64,000 bases of DNA. Source: Nocardia aurantia. Lineage in GTDB: Bacteria; Actinomycetota; Actinomycetes; Mycobacteriales; Mycobacteriaceae. The notes under the pieces are model-generated. The model was not told the origin of the DNA. It searched no databases and saw only the letters and a list, made by a program, of their open reading frames with translations. Where the stretch lies: assembly GCF_009604425.1 (NCBI RefSeq), contig NZ_WEGI01000010.1:372001-436000 (forward strand), read 5' to 3'. How positions within the stretch are numbered: the first letter of the stretch is position 1; the number at the start of each line of letters is the position of its first letter. Both the position numbers and the translations under genes were made by a program. Shown here in pieces: positions 16,782 through 24,528 of the stretch.

Positions 16782-17759
16782 ATGACATCGAGTCGGCTGT
16801 CCCGCAGGTCGATCCTCGCGCTGGCCACCGGGCTACCATTGAGCGCGATGGTTACGAAGCACGTCGGGGGCGCGGTGACGCCGGTTCGGTACACCATGAC
16901 CGCCTTCACGAACGACAGCCAGACCGACATGTGGGTCTACGAATCCGTCGATGCCACGCATTTCTCGCTGGTCCGGCGGGCCGCGTACCGGCCGCCGGAC
17001 GCCGACCCCGAGGACACCCCGGCGACCGCGCCCACCGACCGGCGGGGTCTGTGCCGCGACCCCAGCGCGTTCCGCCACACCGACGGCGCCTACTACCTCA
17101 CGTACACGACCGCGTGGGACGGCGACACCATCGGCTTCGCCCGGAGCGCGGATCGGCTCGCCTGGACGTTCCTGTACGAGTACACGATGCCGCTGCCCGG
17201 GATCACGAACAGCTGGGCGCCGGAATGGTTCGTCGACCGCGACAATCGCGTGCACGTCATCGTGAGCCTCAACGACGGCACCGGTTTCCGGCCGCACCTG
17301 ATGTCCGCGCTCGACACCGCACTGGACCGGCCGCAGTGGAGTACGCCCACCCCGTTGATCGGCATCACGCCGGCCCCGGGCACCAGCGGCTACATCGACA
17401 CCACGATGCGGCTGGTCCGGGGCCGCTATCACGCCTTCGTCAAGAACGAGACGACCAAGAACATCGAGGTGGCGGTAGCCGAGAAGCTCGCGGGCCCTTA
17501 CGTTTTCGTGCGGACCGGCAACTGGGCGCAGTGGGGCGGCGCCGGTGCCGGCGATCCCCGCGAGGGTCAGTGCGTGATCCCGCTGCCCGACGGCCGCTGG
17601 CGGATCTACCTGGACGCCTACAACCTGGACAACCCCGTGCAGGGCCACTACGTCTACAGCGACACCGTCACCACCGATCTGCTCGGCGAGTGGACCACCC
17701 CGCGCCCGCTGCCCGGCCTGTCCGGATTCGTCCGCCACTTCACCGTCCTGCTCGAATAG
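16782..17759 (+). CDS. Exported GH43/beta-fructosidase-like five-bladed propeller protein
   Basis: A 325-residue protein. The N-terminus MTSSRLSRRSILALATGLPL looks like a twin-arginine signal (SRRSIL). The mature domain shows propeller-blade motifs of the GH43/DUF377 type: RDPSAFRHTDGAYYLTYTTAW, SWAPEWFVDRDNRVHVIVS, YIDTTMRLVRGRYHAFVKNET. Such proteins cleave arabinan, xylan or related sugars, but individual catalytic acids cannot be confirmed by eye, and GH43-like folds include non-enzymes. ATG 16782 was chosen because it begins the signal; an in-frame extension to 16560 is arginine-rich and unlikely. No transporter or regulator lies beside it. Confidence 0.68.
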   Translation: MTSSRLSRRSILALATGLPLSAMVTKHVGGAVTPVRYTMTAFTNDSQTDMWVYESVDATHFSLVRRAAYRPPDADPEDTPATAPTDRRGLCRDPSAFRHTDGAYYLTYTTAWDGDTIGFARSADRLAWTFLYEYTMPLPGITNSWAPEWFVDRDNRVHVIVSLNDGTGFRPHLMSALDTALDRPQWSTPTPLIGITPAPGTSGYIDTTMRLVRGRYHAFVKNETTKNIEVAVAEKLAGPYVFVRTGNWAQWGGAGAGDPREGQCVIPLPDGRWRIYLDAYNLDNPVQGHYVYSDTVTTDLLGEWTTPRPLPGLSGFVRHFTVLLE

Positions 17760-17868
17760 GACGATTACGGCCCGCGTGGGCGGGCACCCCGCCAATGCCG
17801 GGTGGGTCGGCGCCGGCGATCGGTGCCGGCCCACGCCATGATGGTGGGATGGCCGAACGGGTGAGTGT

Positions 17869-18582
17869 ATGCGCGCATTGCTGATTCTGATCGTCGTACT
17901 GGCGATCGGGCTGGTCGTCGGCGACCGGGTCGCGGTCGTGGTGACGCAGAACGAGATCGGCCGCAAGATCGCCGGAGAGTACGAGCTCACCCAGCAACCG
18001 CGGGTCGCGATCAACGGCTTCCCGTTCCTGACGCAGGCCGTCGAAGGCACCTATCACGACATCGGGATCCGGGTCGGCGATTGGAGCGGGGAGAACATCA
18101 CCGTCCACGACCTCGACATCACGCTCACCGACGTGTCGGCGCCGCTGGACGACGTGCTGCACGACCGCACCTCGAATTTCGTCGCCGCGCAGGCGGCGGC
18201 GAAGGCGCTGGTGCCCTACGACACCGTGCGGGGCTTCGCGTCGAAGGAGGTGGAGTCGCTGTCCTACGCGCCGGAAGGACTGCGGGTCATCGGGACGTTC
18301 CCGGTGGAGGGCGTCCAGGTGCCCGCGACGGTGATCGTCACCGTCGCGCCGGTGACCGACGGCATCCGGATCACTCCGGTCTCGGTCCAGTCGGCGGCAG
18401 GCGGGCCCACGCTCTCCCTGTCGATGGTGCAGAGCATGCTGACCTTCGTGGTCCCGCTGCGGCAGCTGCCGCTCGGGGCGCAGCTGACCGCGATCGAACC
18501 CGGCCCCGACGGTCTGCGGGTCACCGCCGTCGCGCACTCCGTGCGATTCTCCGAGGTGCCGGCCACGACCGGCGGTGAGTGA
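17869..18582 (+). CDS. LmeA-like (DUF2993) phospholipid-binding protein
   Basis: A 237-residue protein with an N-terminal hydrophobic anchor or signal (ALLILIVVLAIGLVVGDRV). The DUF2993 features follow: QNEIGRKIAGEYELTQQPRVAINGFPFLTQAVEGTYHDI and VHDLDITLTDVSAPLDD. In mycobacteria LmeA is a periplasmic phosphoinositide-binding protein needed for lipomannan elongation. This copy probably binds envelope lipid likewise (family inference). Start ATG 17869. It converges with the TetR gene 12 bases later. Confidence 0.85.
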   Translation: MRALLILIVVLAIGLVVGDRVAVVVTQNEIGRKIAGEYELTQQPRVAINGFPFLTQAVEGTYHDIGIRVGDWSGENITVHDLDITLTDVSAPLDDVLHDRTSNFVAAQAAAKALVPYDTVRGFASKEVESLSYAPEGLRVIGTFPVEGVQVPATVIVTVAPVTDGIRITPVSVQSAAGGPTLSLSMVQSMLTFVVPLRQLPLGAQLTAIEPGPDGLRVTAVAHSVRFSEVPATTGGE

Positions 18583-18594
18583 CCGCCCGGGCGC

Positions 18595-19197
18595 TCAGGC
18601 CGGCGGATCGGGCCGCCGTTCGCCCTCGACCTCCCGCAGGAATACCTCGACCAGATCGATGACCTGACGGTGCCCGGCGTCGACATCGAAGGCTTCCTCG
18701 ATGCGCAGGAAACGCGAAATGCTCGACATGGTCAGCACGATCGTCTCCGGGGTGCGGGTCTCGGATCGCACTCCGTATCCGTCGAGAATCCTGCCGACCG
18801 CGTCGAGTTGCAGTTTGCGGAATTTCCTGGAGGAATCCGATATTTCGGCCCGGATGGCCTTCCGATGATTCGCCAGTGCGACGAACTCCATGGTCAGCGC
18901 GGTGTGCGAGCGATCGTGGATCGCCTCCCACAACGACCACAGCGGCTGGGGTGAGGTGAGTGCGTCGAGCTGGCGCTGATAACTGCGATCGGCGCCGCGC
19001 CGGAACAATTCGATGAACAGATTGTCCATGTTCTCGAAGTAGTAGTAGACCAGCGCCGGGTTGACCCCGACCGTATTGCCGAGGCGCCGCGAACTGACCG
19101 CCGCATACCCCTCGTCCATCATGATCCGCTCGGCCGCGTCGAGTAACGCGGTGCGGGTGGTGGGGTTCTCGGCGTCGTCTCCGCGGCTCCGGCTCAT
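18595..19197 (-). CDS. TetR-family regulator of the Rieske oxygenase cluster
   Basis: A 200-residue protein. The N-terminal domain reads TRTALLDAAERIMMDEGYAAVSSRRLGNTVGVNPALVYYYFENMDNLF, a TetR helix-turn-helix with recognition helix NPALVYYYF. The C-terminal domain, about 130 residues, is helical. Start ATG 19197 is preceded by GGGAGG; the open frame continues upstream to 19404 but lacks a better start. It is divergent from the reductase gene that begins the cluster. Two tandem 16-base palindromes lie at 19397-19428 in the shared gap, so it most likely represses the oxygenase operon in the absence of substrate. Confidence 0.87.
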   Translation of the reverse strand: MSRSRGDDAENPTTRTALLDAAERIMMDEGYAAVSSRRLGNTVGVNPALVYYYFENMDNLFIELFRRGADRSYQRQLDALTSPQPLWSLWEAIHDRSHTALTMEFVALANHRKAIRAEISDSSRKFRKLQLDAVGRILDGYGVRSETRTPETIVLTMSSISRFLRIEEAFDVDAGHRQVIDLVEVFLREVEGERRPDPPA

Positions 19198-19581
19198 GTG
19201 GTGCCTCCCGATGTGTACGTGGCGAGAGCCTTCGCCGCAGACAGGCATTGTCTCATTTCCCGGCCCGGCCGCGGGGGCCACGGGGCATTCCGAACGGGTC
19301 ATCCGGGGTCCCGATGAGCCTGCTTGCGTCGCAAGACATCTCGTGACCAGCGACGATGCGGACCCTTGACAGCCGCGAACGGCCTCCCGTATAACCTTAA
19401 TCACTCGATTAATTAATCACCCGGTTAAGTTTGAGAGCGTCGCTCTCCGAACGGTCCCGATGTGGTGCGCACGGCCGATGGGCCCGGTGCGCGGCGGACC
19501 AGGAATGTGGTGTGCACATGGAACTTTCGCCGACAACCTCGCGACGGAGGTCGCCGGTCCGGCCGCGTGGGGCGGTGGGCC
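19198..19581. promoter_or_regulatory. 384-base divergent promoter region of the Rieske cluster
   Basis: Non-coding by my reading. It contains the tandem operators at 19397-19428, which lie in an AT-rich stretch unusual for this DNA, and 153 bases of leader before the GTG at 19582. No riboswitch or small gene was recognised in it. Confidence 0.6.
19397..19428. promoter_or_regulatory. Two adjacent 16-base palindromic operators (TTAATC-N4-GATTAA type)
   Basis: TTAATCACTCGATTAA (19397-19412) is followed without spacing by TTAATCACCCGGTTAA (19413-19428). Each is an inverted repeat and they match each other at 14 of 16 positions. The set fits cooperative binding of two TetR dimers controlling the Rieske operon and the TetR gene. 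Confidence 0.75.
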
Positions 19582-20634
19582 GTGGCCTCGGCTGAGATCG
19601 CCTCGGCGGCCACCGGCGCCGCGCCGGTGCGCGGCTGGCACCGGGCGCGGATCGCCGAGGTGGTCACCGAGACCGCGGACGCGCGTTCCTACGTCCTCGC
19701 GGTGCCCGCCGCGGTGCGCGAGCGCTTCGACTACCGGGCCGGGCAGTTCCTCACCTTCCGGGTGACGGTCGACGGTGCCGAGCACTACCGGTCGTACTCG
19801 ATGTCGTCGGCGCCGGCGGTGGGAGATCCGTTGCAGGTCACCGTGAAACGAGTCCGTGGTGGCCTGGTGTCCAACCGGCTGATCGACACGCTCGCGGTCG
19901 GCGACGAGGTCGAGGTGACGGTTCCGGCGGGGGTGTTCGTCCTGCGGGACGGCGGCGGCGATCTCGTCGCCTTCGCCGGCGGCAGCGGGATCACCCCGGT
20001 GTTCGCCGTGCTGAAAACCGTGCTGGCCACCACCTCTCGCCGGGTGCGATTGCTGTACGCCAATCGCGACCGGGCCTCGGTGATCTTCGCGCGGCAGCTG
20101 GCCGAACTGGCCGAGGGCAGCGGCGGGCGGCTCACGATCACCTGGCACCACGACGCCGAATCCGGCCTGGTCGATGCCGGCCGGATCCGTGGCGTGCTCG
20201 AAAACGCCACGGACGCCGAATATTTCGTCTGTGGCCCGGAGCCGTTCATGGACCTGGTCGAGGCGGTGCTCGGGGAGCGCGGCGCCGATCGGGCGCGCGT
20301 GCACATCGAGCGGTTCGGCACGCCGAACGGTCCCGAACCCATTGCGCCGCAGGAGGTCACCGCCGCCGAGGTGACGGTGCGATACGGCCGCCGCCGGGTC
20401 AGCGGCGCACACCGCGCCGGTTCGACGCTGTTGCAGACCGCCCGCGCGCTGGGCGTGGCGCCGCCGTCCTCCTGCGAGGCGGGCAGCTGCGCGACCTGCA
20501 TCGCCCGGATCGTCCGCGGCAGCGCGCGGATGCGCCACAACGACGCGCTCGGCGAGGACGAGGTGGCCGACGGGTGGGTGCTGACCTGCCAGGCGTTCCC
20601 GACCAGCCCGGTCGTGCACGTGGTCTACGAGTAG
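19582..20634 (+). CDS. Oxygenase reductase: FAD/NAD domain plus C-terminal [2Fe-2S] ferredoxin domain
   Basis: A 350-residue electron-transfer protein that should pass electrons from NAD(P)H to the Rieske oxygenases. Domain order is FAD-binding (RSYSMSS at 70-76), NAD-binding (FAGGSGITPVFA, about 131-142; YFVCGPEPFM), then plant-type ferredoxin with Cys ligands C298, C303, C306 and C336 (CEAGSCATC, then LTC). This order is that of KshB, HmpA-like and phenylacetate PaaE-type reductases. GTG 19582 was preferred over the 40-codon upstream extension because the latter is arginine-rich and out of family. It heads the operon, followed after 13 bases by the SDR gene. Confidence 0.92.
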   Translation: MASAEIASAATGAAPVRGWHRARIAEVVTETADARSYVLAVPAAVRERFDYRAGQFLTFRVTVDGAEHYRSYSMSSAPAVGDPLQVTVKRVRGGLVSNRLIDTLAVGDEVEVTVPAGVFVLRDGGGDLVAFAGGSGITPVFAVLKTVLATTSRRVRLLYANRDRASVIFARQLAELAEGSGGRLTITWHHDAESGLVDAGRIRGVLENATDAEYFVCGPEPFMDLVEAVLGERGADRARVHIERFGTPNGPEPIAPQEVTAAEVTVRYGRRRVSGAHRAGSTLLQTARALGVAPPSSCEAGSCATCIARIVRGSARMRHNDALGEDEVADGWVLTCQAFPTSPVVHVVYE

Positions 20635-20647
20635 AGGGAGAACAACC

Positions 20648-21445
20648 ATGAACAGTCCGACTCCGGGCGCCGGCGCGCCCGGCGCACCCGCGGAGCGTGC
20701 TGCCGGCCGGGTCGCGGTGATCACCGGCGGCGCGTCCGGCATGGGACTGTCGATCTGCCACGCACTGGCCGGGATCGGCGATCGGGTCGCCGTCTGGGAC
20801 ATCGACGGCGCCGCCGCCGAACGTGTGGCGGAGGAGATCCGGGCCGCGGGCGGTACCGCCACGGCCGCCGAGGTGGACGTGACCGACCGCGCGGCCGTGC
20901 ACGAGGCGCTGCGCAAGGTGCACGCCGAATTCGGCCCGGTCCAGATCATGGTCACCAGTGCGGGACTGGTCGGTTTCGCGCCGTTCACCGAGATCACCGA
21001 CGAGGCCTGGCATCGGGTGATCGACGTGAATCTGCACGGCACCTTCCACTGCGTCCAGGCGTCGATCCCGGACATGCTCGCGGGCGGCTGGGGCCGGATC
21101 GTGACGATCTCGTCCTCCAGCGCGCAGCGCGGCTCGCCGGGCATGATCCATTACACCGCCTCCAAGGGCGCGGTCGTGGCGATGACGAAAGGTCTTGCGC
21201 GCGAATACGCTTCGCGCGGCATCACGGTGAACACGATTCCGCCGTCGGGAATCGACACCCCGATGTCGCGGAACTCGCAGGCCGCCGGGAATCTGCCGGA
21301 CAACGAGGTCATGGCCAAGGCGATCCCGGTCGGGCACCTCGGCACCGGCGAGGACATCGCCGCGGCGGTGGTGTTCCTGTGCTCGGAACAGGCCGGATAC
21401 ATCACCGGGCAGGTACTCGGCGTGAACGGCGGCTCGGTCATATGA
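20648..21445 (+). CDS. Short-chain dehydrogenase/reductase (classical)
   Basis: A 265-residue classical SDR: cofactor loop TGGASGMG (26-33), acidic Asp after strand 2 (WDIDG) pointing to NAD, NAG-like motif SAGL, catalytic Ser in ISSSSAQ, Tyr169 and Lys173 in HYTASKGA, and C-terminal GQVLGVNGG. It probably oxidises an alcohol made by one of the oxygenases or a cis-diol. GAGGGAGAA lies before the ATG. Its stop overlaps the next start (ATGA), so it is coupled to the carboxymuconolactone-decarboxylase-like gene. Confidence 0.9.
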   Translation: MNSPTPGAGAPGAPAERAAGRVAVITGGASGMGLSICHALAGIGDRVAVWDIDGAAAERVAEEIRAAGGTATAAEVDVTDRAAVHEALRKVHAEFGPVQIMVTSAGLVGFAPFTEITDEAWHRVIDVNLHGTFHCVQASIPDMLAGGWGRIVTISSSSAQRGSPGMIHYTASKGAVVAMTKGLAREYASRGITVNTIPPSGIDTPMSRNSQAAGNLPDNEVMAKAIPVGHLGTGEDIAAAVVFLCSEQAGYITGQVLGVNGGSVI

Positions 21446-22059
21446 CCACCTCGGTACCCCGGCTCGCCCCGCTGCCGCCCGAGCAGTGGGACGAGGACGC
21501 CCGGGCACTGCTGCGCGGCCGCGTGGGGCTCGCCGACCGGTACCTGTCCGGCGCGCCCGACGCGCCCCGCATGCCGAACGTGCTCGGTGTCCTCGGCCAT
21601 CACCCGGAACTGGCCGCGGCCTGGCTGTCCTACAACGGGGTCCTGCTCCAGGAACCCGCGCTGGATCCGCTGCTGCGCGAACTGGTGATCCTGCGCGTCG
21701 CGGCCCGTACCGGCTCCGACTACGAGTGGCATCAGCACGTGCGGATCGGGACCCGACTGGGCCTGTCCGCCGCGCAGATCGACGCGATCGGCGCGCCCGC
21801 CGGCGGCCCGGCCCTGTCGCCGGTCGAAGTGCTGCTGCTCGTCGCCACCGACGAACTGCTCGACGGACATCGCCTCGGGGATCGCACCTGGGCCGAACTG
21901 TCCGGGCATTTCGACGCCCGTCAACTCCTGGAACTGCTGTTCGTCGCCGGTTCCTACCTGTGCCTGGCGCTGGTGTTCAACAGCGTCGCACTGCAACCCG
22001 ACCCGGACATCGGTCCGGGTGACCGACCCGCTTCACCGGAAACGGAGGTTCGACCGTGA
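21442..22059 (+). CDS. Carboxymuconolactone decarboxylase-family protein (AhpD-like fold)
   Basis: A 205-residue all-helical protein. The core LLRELVILRVAARTGSDYEWHQHVRIGTRLGLS matches the CMD family signature, with the ExxxLRVAxxxxxxYEWxxH pattern shared by 4-carboxymuconolactone decarboxylases. The two-Cys motif of AhpD peroxidases is absent, so a decarboxylase or lyase role is more likely than peroxidase. The C-terminal half (LLLVATDELLDGHRLGDRTW) resembles the longer actinobacterial members. Both ends overlap neighbours by four bases, so it belongs firmly to the operon. Substrate unknown. Confidence 0.82.
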   Translation: MTTSVPRLAPLPPEQWDEDARALLRGRVGLADRYLSGAPDAPRMPNVLGVLGHHPELAAAWLSYNGVLLQEPALDPLLRELVILRVAARTGSDYEWHQHVRIGTRLGLSAAQIDAIGAPAGGPALSPVEVLLLVATDELLDGHRLGDRTWAELSGHFDARQLLELLFVAGSYLCLALVFNSVALQPDPDIGPGDRPASPETEVRP

Positions 22060-23333
22060 GCGGATGGCCCAAACCCGCCGAAGGCAGCTGGACCCAACAC
22101 TATCCGGATCTGGGCACCGGCCCGATCTCGTTCGAGGATTCGGTGTCCCCGGAGTTCTACGACCTGGAGCGGGAGGCGATCTTCAAGCGCGCCTGGCTCA
22201 ATGTCGGTCGTGTCGAGCAATTGCCGCGCACCGGAAGCTATTTCACCAAGGAGATCCGGATCGCCCGGACCTCGGTGATCGTCGTCCGCCAGAGTGACGG
22301 CAGTGTGCGGGCGTTCCACAACATCTGCCGTCATCGCGGGAACAAGCTGGTGTGGAACGACTTCCCGAACGAGGAGGTCGCGGGCACCTGCCGGCAGTTC
22401 ACCTGCAAGTACCACGGCTGGCGCTACAACCTCGACGGCACCCTGAACTTCGTCCAGCAGGAGGGCGAATTCTTCGACTTGGACAAGGATTCCACCGGGC
22501 TGGTGCCGGTCGCCTGCGACGTGTGGGCGGGATTCGTCTTCGTCAATCTGGACCCGGCCCCGCGGCAGACGCTGCGCGAATTCCTCGGCCCGATGATCAC
22601 CGCCCTCGACGGTTATCCGTTCGACAAGATGACCGAGTGGTACGAATTCTCGGCCGACAATCGCAGCAACTGGAAGCTGTTCGCCGACGCGTTCCAGGAG
22701 TACTACCACGTTCCGGCGCTGCATACGCAGCAGGTGCCGTCCGCGGTGCGCAAACCCGAGAACGGATTCACCTGTGCGCATTTCCAGCTCGACGGCCCGC
22801 ACCGGGTGACGTCGACCGCCGGCCCCCGGCGCTGGACGCTGCCCGCGGAATACATGTATCCCATCGAACGGGTCACCCGCAGTGGGCTGGTGGGCCCGTG
22901 GCAATCCCCGGAACTCGAGGGTGAGATGCCGCCCGGACTGAACCCCGGCAAGGTCGAGCCCTGGGGTATCGACAATTTCCAGATCTTCCCGAACATCGAG
23001 ATCCTCATCTACCGCGGCTGGTATCTGCTGTACCGCTACTGGCCCACCTCCTACAACAGCCACCACTTCGAGGGCATGCTGTGCTACCAGCCGGCCCGCA
23101 CGGTGCGCGAACGCGTCGAGCACGAGGTCTCCTCGGTGGTGTTCAAGGAATTCGCCCTGCAGGACGCGGGCATGCTGAACGGGACGCAGACCGCGCTGGA
23201 GGCCGCCTACAGCACCGCGGGCATCACCGAATATCCACTCGGCGATCAGGAGATCCTGGTGCGCCACTTCCACAAGACGGTCGCGGAATGGGTGGACGCC
23301 TATCGCGCCGAGCGCGTGGAGGTGCGGGCATGA
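22056..23333 (+). CDS. Rieske non-heme iron oxygenase, alpha subunit, copy 1
   Basis: A 425-residue ring-hydroxylating or demethylating oxygenase component. The Rieske [2Fe-2S] ligands are C91/H93 (CRHRGN) and C117/H120 (CKYHGW). The mononuclear iron triad is probably H218, H223 (QEYYHVPALH) and D370 (FALQD). The residue three before H218, which is the bridging Asp in naphthalene dioxygenase, is Glu (E215), as in several monooxygenase-type Rieske enzymes. No separate beta subunit of the usual fold is present, which points to an alpha-only enzyme. Residues 32-124 are encoded by DNA nearly identical to the second copy. GTG 22056 overlaps the preceding stop. Confidence 0.93.
   Translation: MSGWPKPAEGSWTQHYPDLGTGPISFEDSVSPEFYDLEREAIFKRAWLNVGRVEQLPRTGSYFTKEIRIARTSVIVVRQSDGSVRAFHNICRHRGNKLVWNDFPNEEVAGTCRQFTCKYHGWRYNLDGTLNFVQQEGEFFDLDKDSTGLVPVACDVWAGFVFVNLDPAPRQTLREFLGPMITALDGYPFDKMTEWYEFSADNRSNWKLFADAFQEYYHVPALHTQQVPSAVRKPENGFTCAHFQLDGPHRVTSTAGPRRWTLPAEYMYPIERVTRSGLVGPWQSPELEGEMPPGLNPGKVEPWGIDNFQIFPNIEILIYRGWYLLYRYWPTSYNSHHFEGMLCYQPARTVRERVEHEVSSVVFKEFALQDAGMLNGTQTALEAAYSTAGITEYPLGDQEILVRHFHKTVAEWVDAYRAERVEVRA
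22149..22427. repeat. Near-identical 279-bp block, copy A (Rieske domain)
   Basis: Identical to 24622-24900 except for one synonymous C/T difference (CTTCCCG versus CTTTCCG). Flanking DNA on both sides diverges abruptly at the same codons in both genes. It covers the Rieske-cluster domain. Confidence 0.95.
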
Positions 23334-23668
23334 CGAGCGGACGCCTGCTGCCCCCGGCCTACGCCGACCTCGAGCCGTACGCGCGAATCTGGTGCCTGCC
23401 CACCGAAAGCGAACGGTGGGATCGGCGGCGCAATTCCGAGATGCCGGAGATGATCGAGTTCTACGACGCGTTCTTCCCCCGGCTCGACGAGGCCATCGAA
23501 TACTGCGACAAATTCCCGCTCGACGACCTGCCCGAGGACGCCACCCACCTGCTGTGGCTGGTGTATTCGCTCGTGATGGTGGCCATGGCCGTCGAGATCT
23601 TCCATCAGCCCGCGCCGACCGACAGCGCCGACGCGGAACTCGCACGCATCAGGGAGCCACTGCCGTGA
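23330..23668 (+). CDS. Small Rieske-associated protein, copy 1, family unknown to me
   Basis: A 112-residue acidic protein with no signal peptide. Shared with the paralogue at 25800: an N-terminal block DLEPYARIWCLPTESERW, a central EMIEFYDAFFPRLDEAIEYCDKFPLDDLPEDA, and a hydrophobic helix LLWLVYSLVMVAMAVEIF near the end. The pattern PxxADLEP(Y/F)AxxWCLPTExER is a family signature. It is translated from an ATG overlapping the oxygenase stop, so it is made in step with it. It is shorter than a Rieske beta subunit (about 160-180 residues) and shows no match to one that I can see. A stabilising subunit or maturation partner is an inference. Confidence 0.75.
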   Translation: MTSGRLLPPAYADLEPYARIWCLPTESERWDRRRNSEMPEMIEFYDAFFPRLDEAIEYCDKFPLDDLPEDATHLLWLVYSLVMVAMAVEIFHQPAPTDSADAELARIREPLP

Positions 23669-24504
23669 CCATCACCCTCGAGAAGCTCGGCCGCGACGTC
23701 GGCGCCGAGATCACCGACGTGGACACCGACCGGCTGCTGACCGATCCGACCGTGCCGGGCGCGATCCTGGAAGCACTGGAAACCCATGGGGTGCTGTTGT
23801 TCCGGGGCCTGCACCTGGACGCGGAAACGCAGGTCGAGTTCTGCCGGCACCTCGGCGATCTCGACACCTCGCCGGGGCATCACCCGGTCAGCGGGATCTA
23901 CCGGGTCAGCCTGGACACCGCGAAGAACTCGTCGGCGAGCTATCTGCGGGCCACCTTCGACTGGCATATCGACGGCTGCACCCCGGAGGACGACGCCTAC
24001 CCGCAGAAGGCCACGGTGCTCTCGGCGCACGCGGTCGCGGAGACCGGCGGCGAAACCGAATTCGCCTCTACCTACGCCGCGTACGACGATCTCAGCGACG
24101 ACGAGAAGACCCGGTTCGCCACCTTGCGGGTGCTGCACTCGCTGGAGGCCTCGCAACGGCTGGTGACCCCGGACCCGACGCCGGAACAGCTGGCGGCCTG
24201 GCATCGGCGGCCGTCCAAGGAACATCCGCTCGTCTGGACGCACACCACCGGACGCCGCTCGCTGGTGCTCGGCGCCTCCACCGACCATGTGGTGGGCATG
24301 GAGCCGACCGCGAGCCGCGCGCTGCTGGACGGACTGCTCGACCGCTGCACCGCCCCGGACCGGGTGTATCGGCACGAATGGACCGTGGGCGACACCGTGA
24401 TCTGGGACAACCGCGGTGTCATCCATCGCGCCGCTCCCTACGAACCGAACTCGCCGCGAGAAATGCTGCGCACCACCGTCCTCGGTGACGAACCCATCCA
24501 ATAG
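23665..24504 (+). CDS. TauD/TfdA-family Fe(II)/2-oxoglutarate dioxygenase
   Basis: A 279-residue member of the taurine/2,4-D dioxygenase family. The iron ligands are H101 and D103 (FDWHIDG) and H254 (NRGVIHRAAPYE), with R265 (SPREMLRTTV) as the likely 2-oxoglutarate-binding Arg. The N-terminus ITLEKLGRDVGAEITDVD and HGVLLFRGLHLDAETQVEFCRHLG are typical. It would hydroxylate an aliphatic position using 2-oxoglutarate and oxygen. GTG 23665 overlaps the stop of the small protein, and it lies between the two Rieske modules, 24 bases before the second. Confidence 0.92.
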   Translation: MTITLEKLGRDVGAEITDVDTDRLLTDPTVPGAILEALETHGVLLFRGLHLDAETQVEFCRHLGDLDTSPGHHPVSGIYRVSLDTAKNSSASYLRATFDWHIDGCTPEDDAYPQKATVLSAHAVAETGGETEFASTYAAYDDLSDDEKTRFATLRVLHSLEASQRLVTPDPTPEQLAAWHRRPSKEHPLVWTHTTGRRSLVLGASTDHVVGMEPTASRALLDGLLDRCTAPDRVYRHEWTVGDTVIWDNRGVIHRAAPYEPNSPREMLRTTVLGDEPIQ

Positions 24505-24528
24505 TCGTAGATCACAGGAGATTTCATC

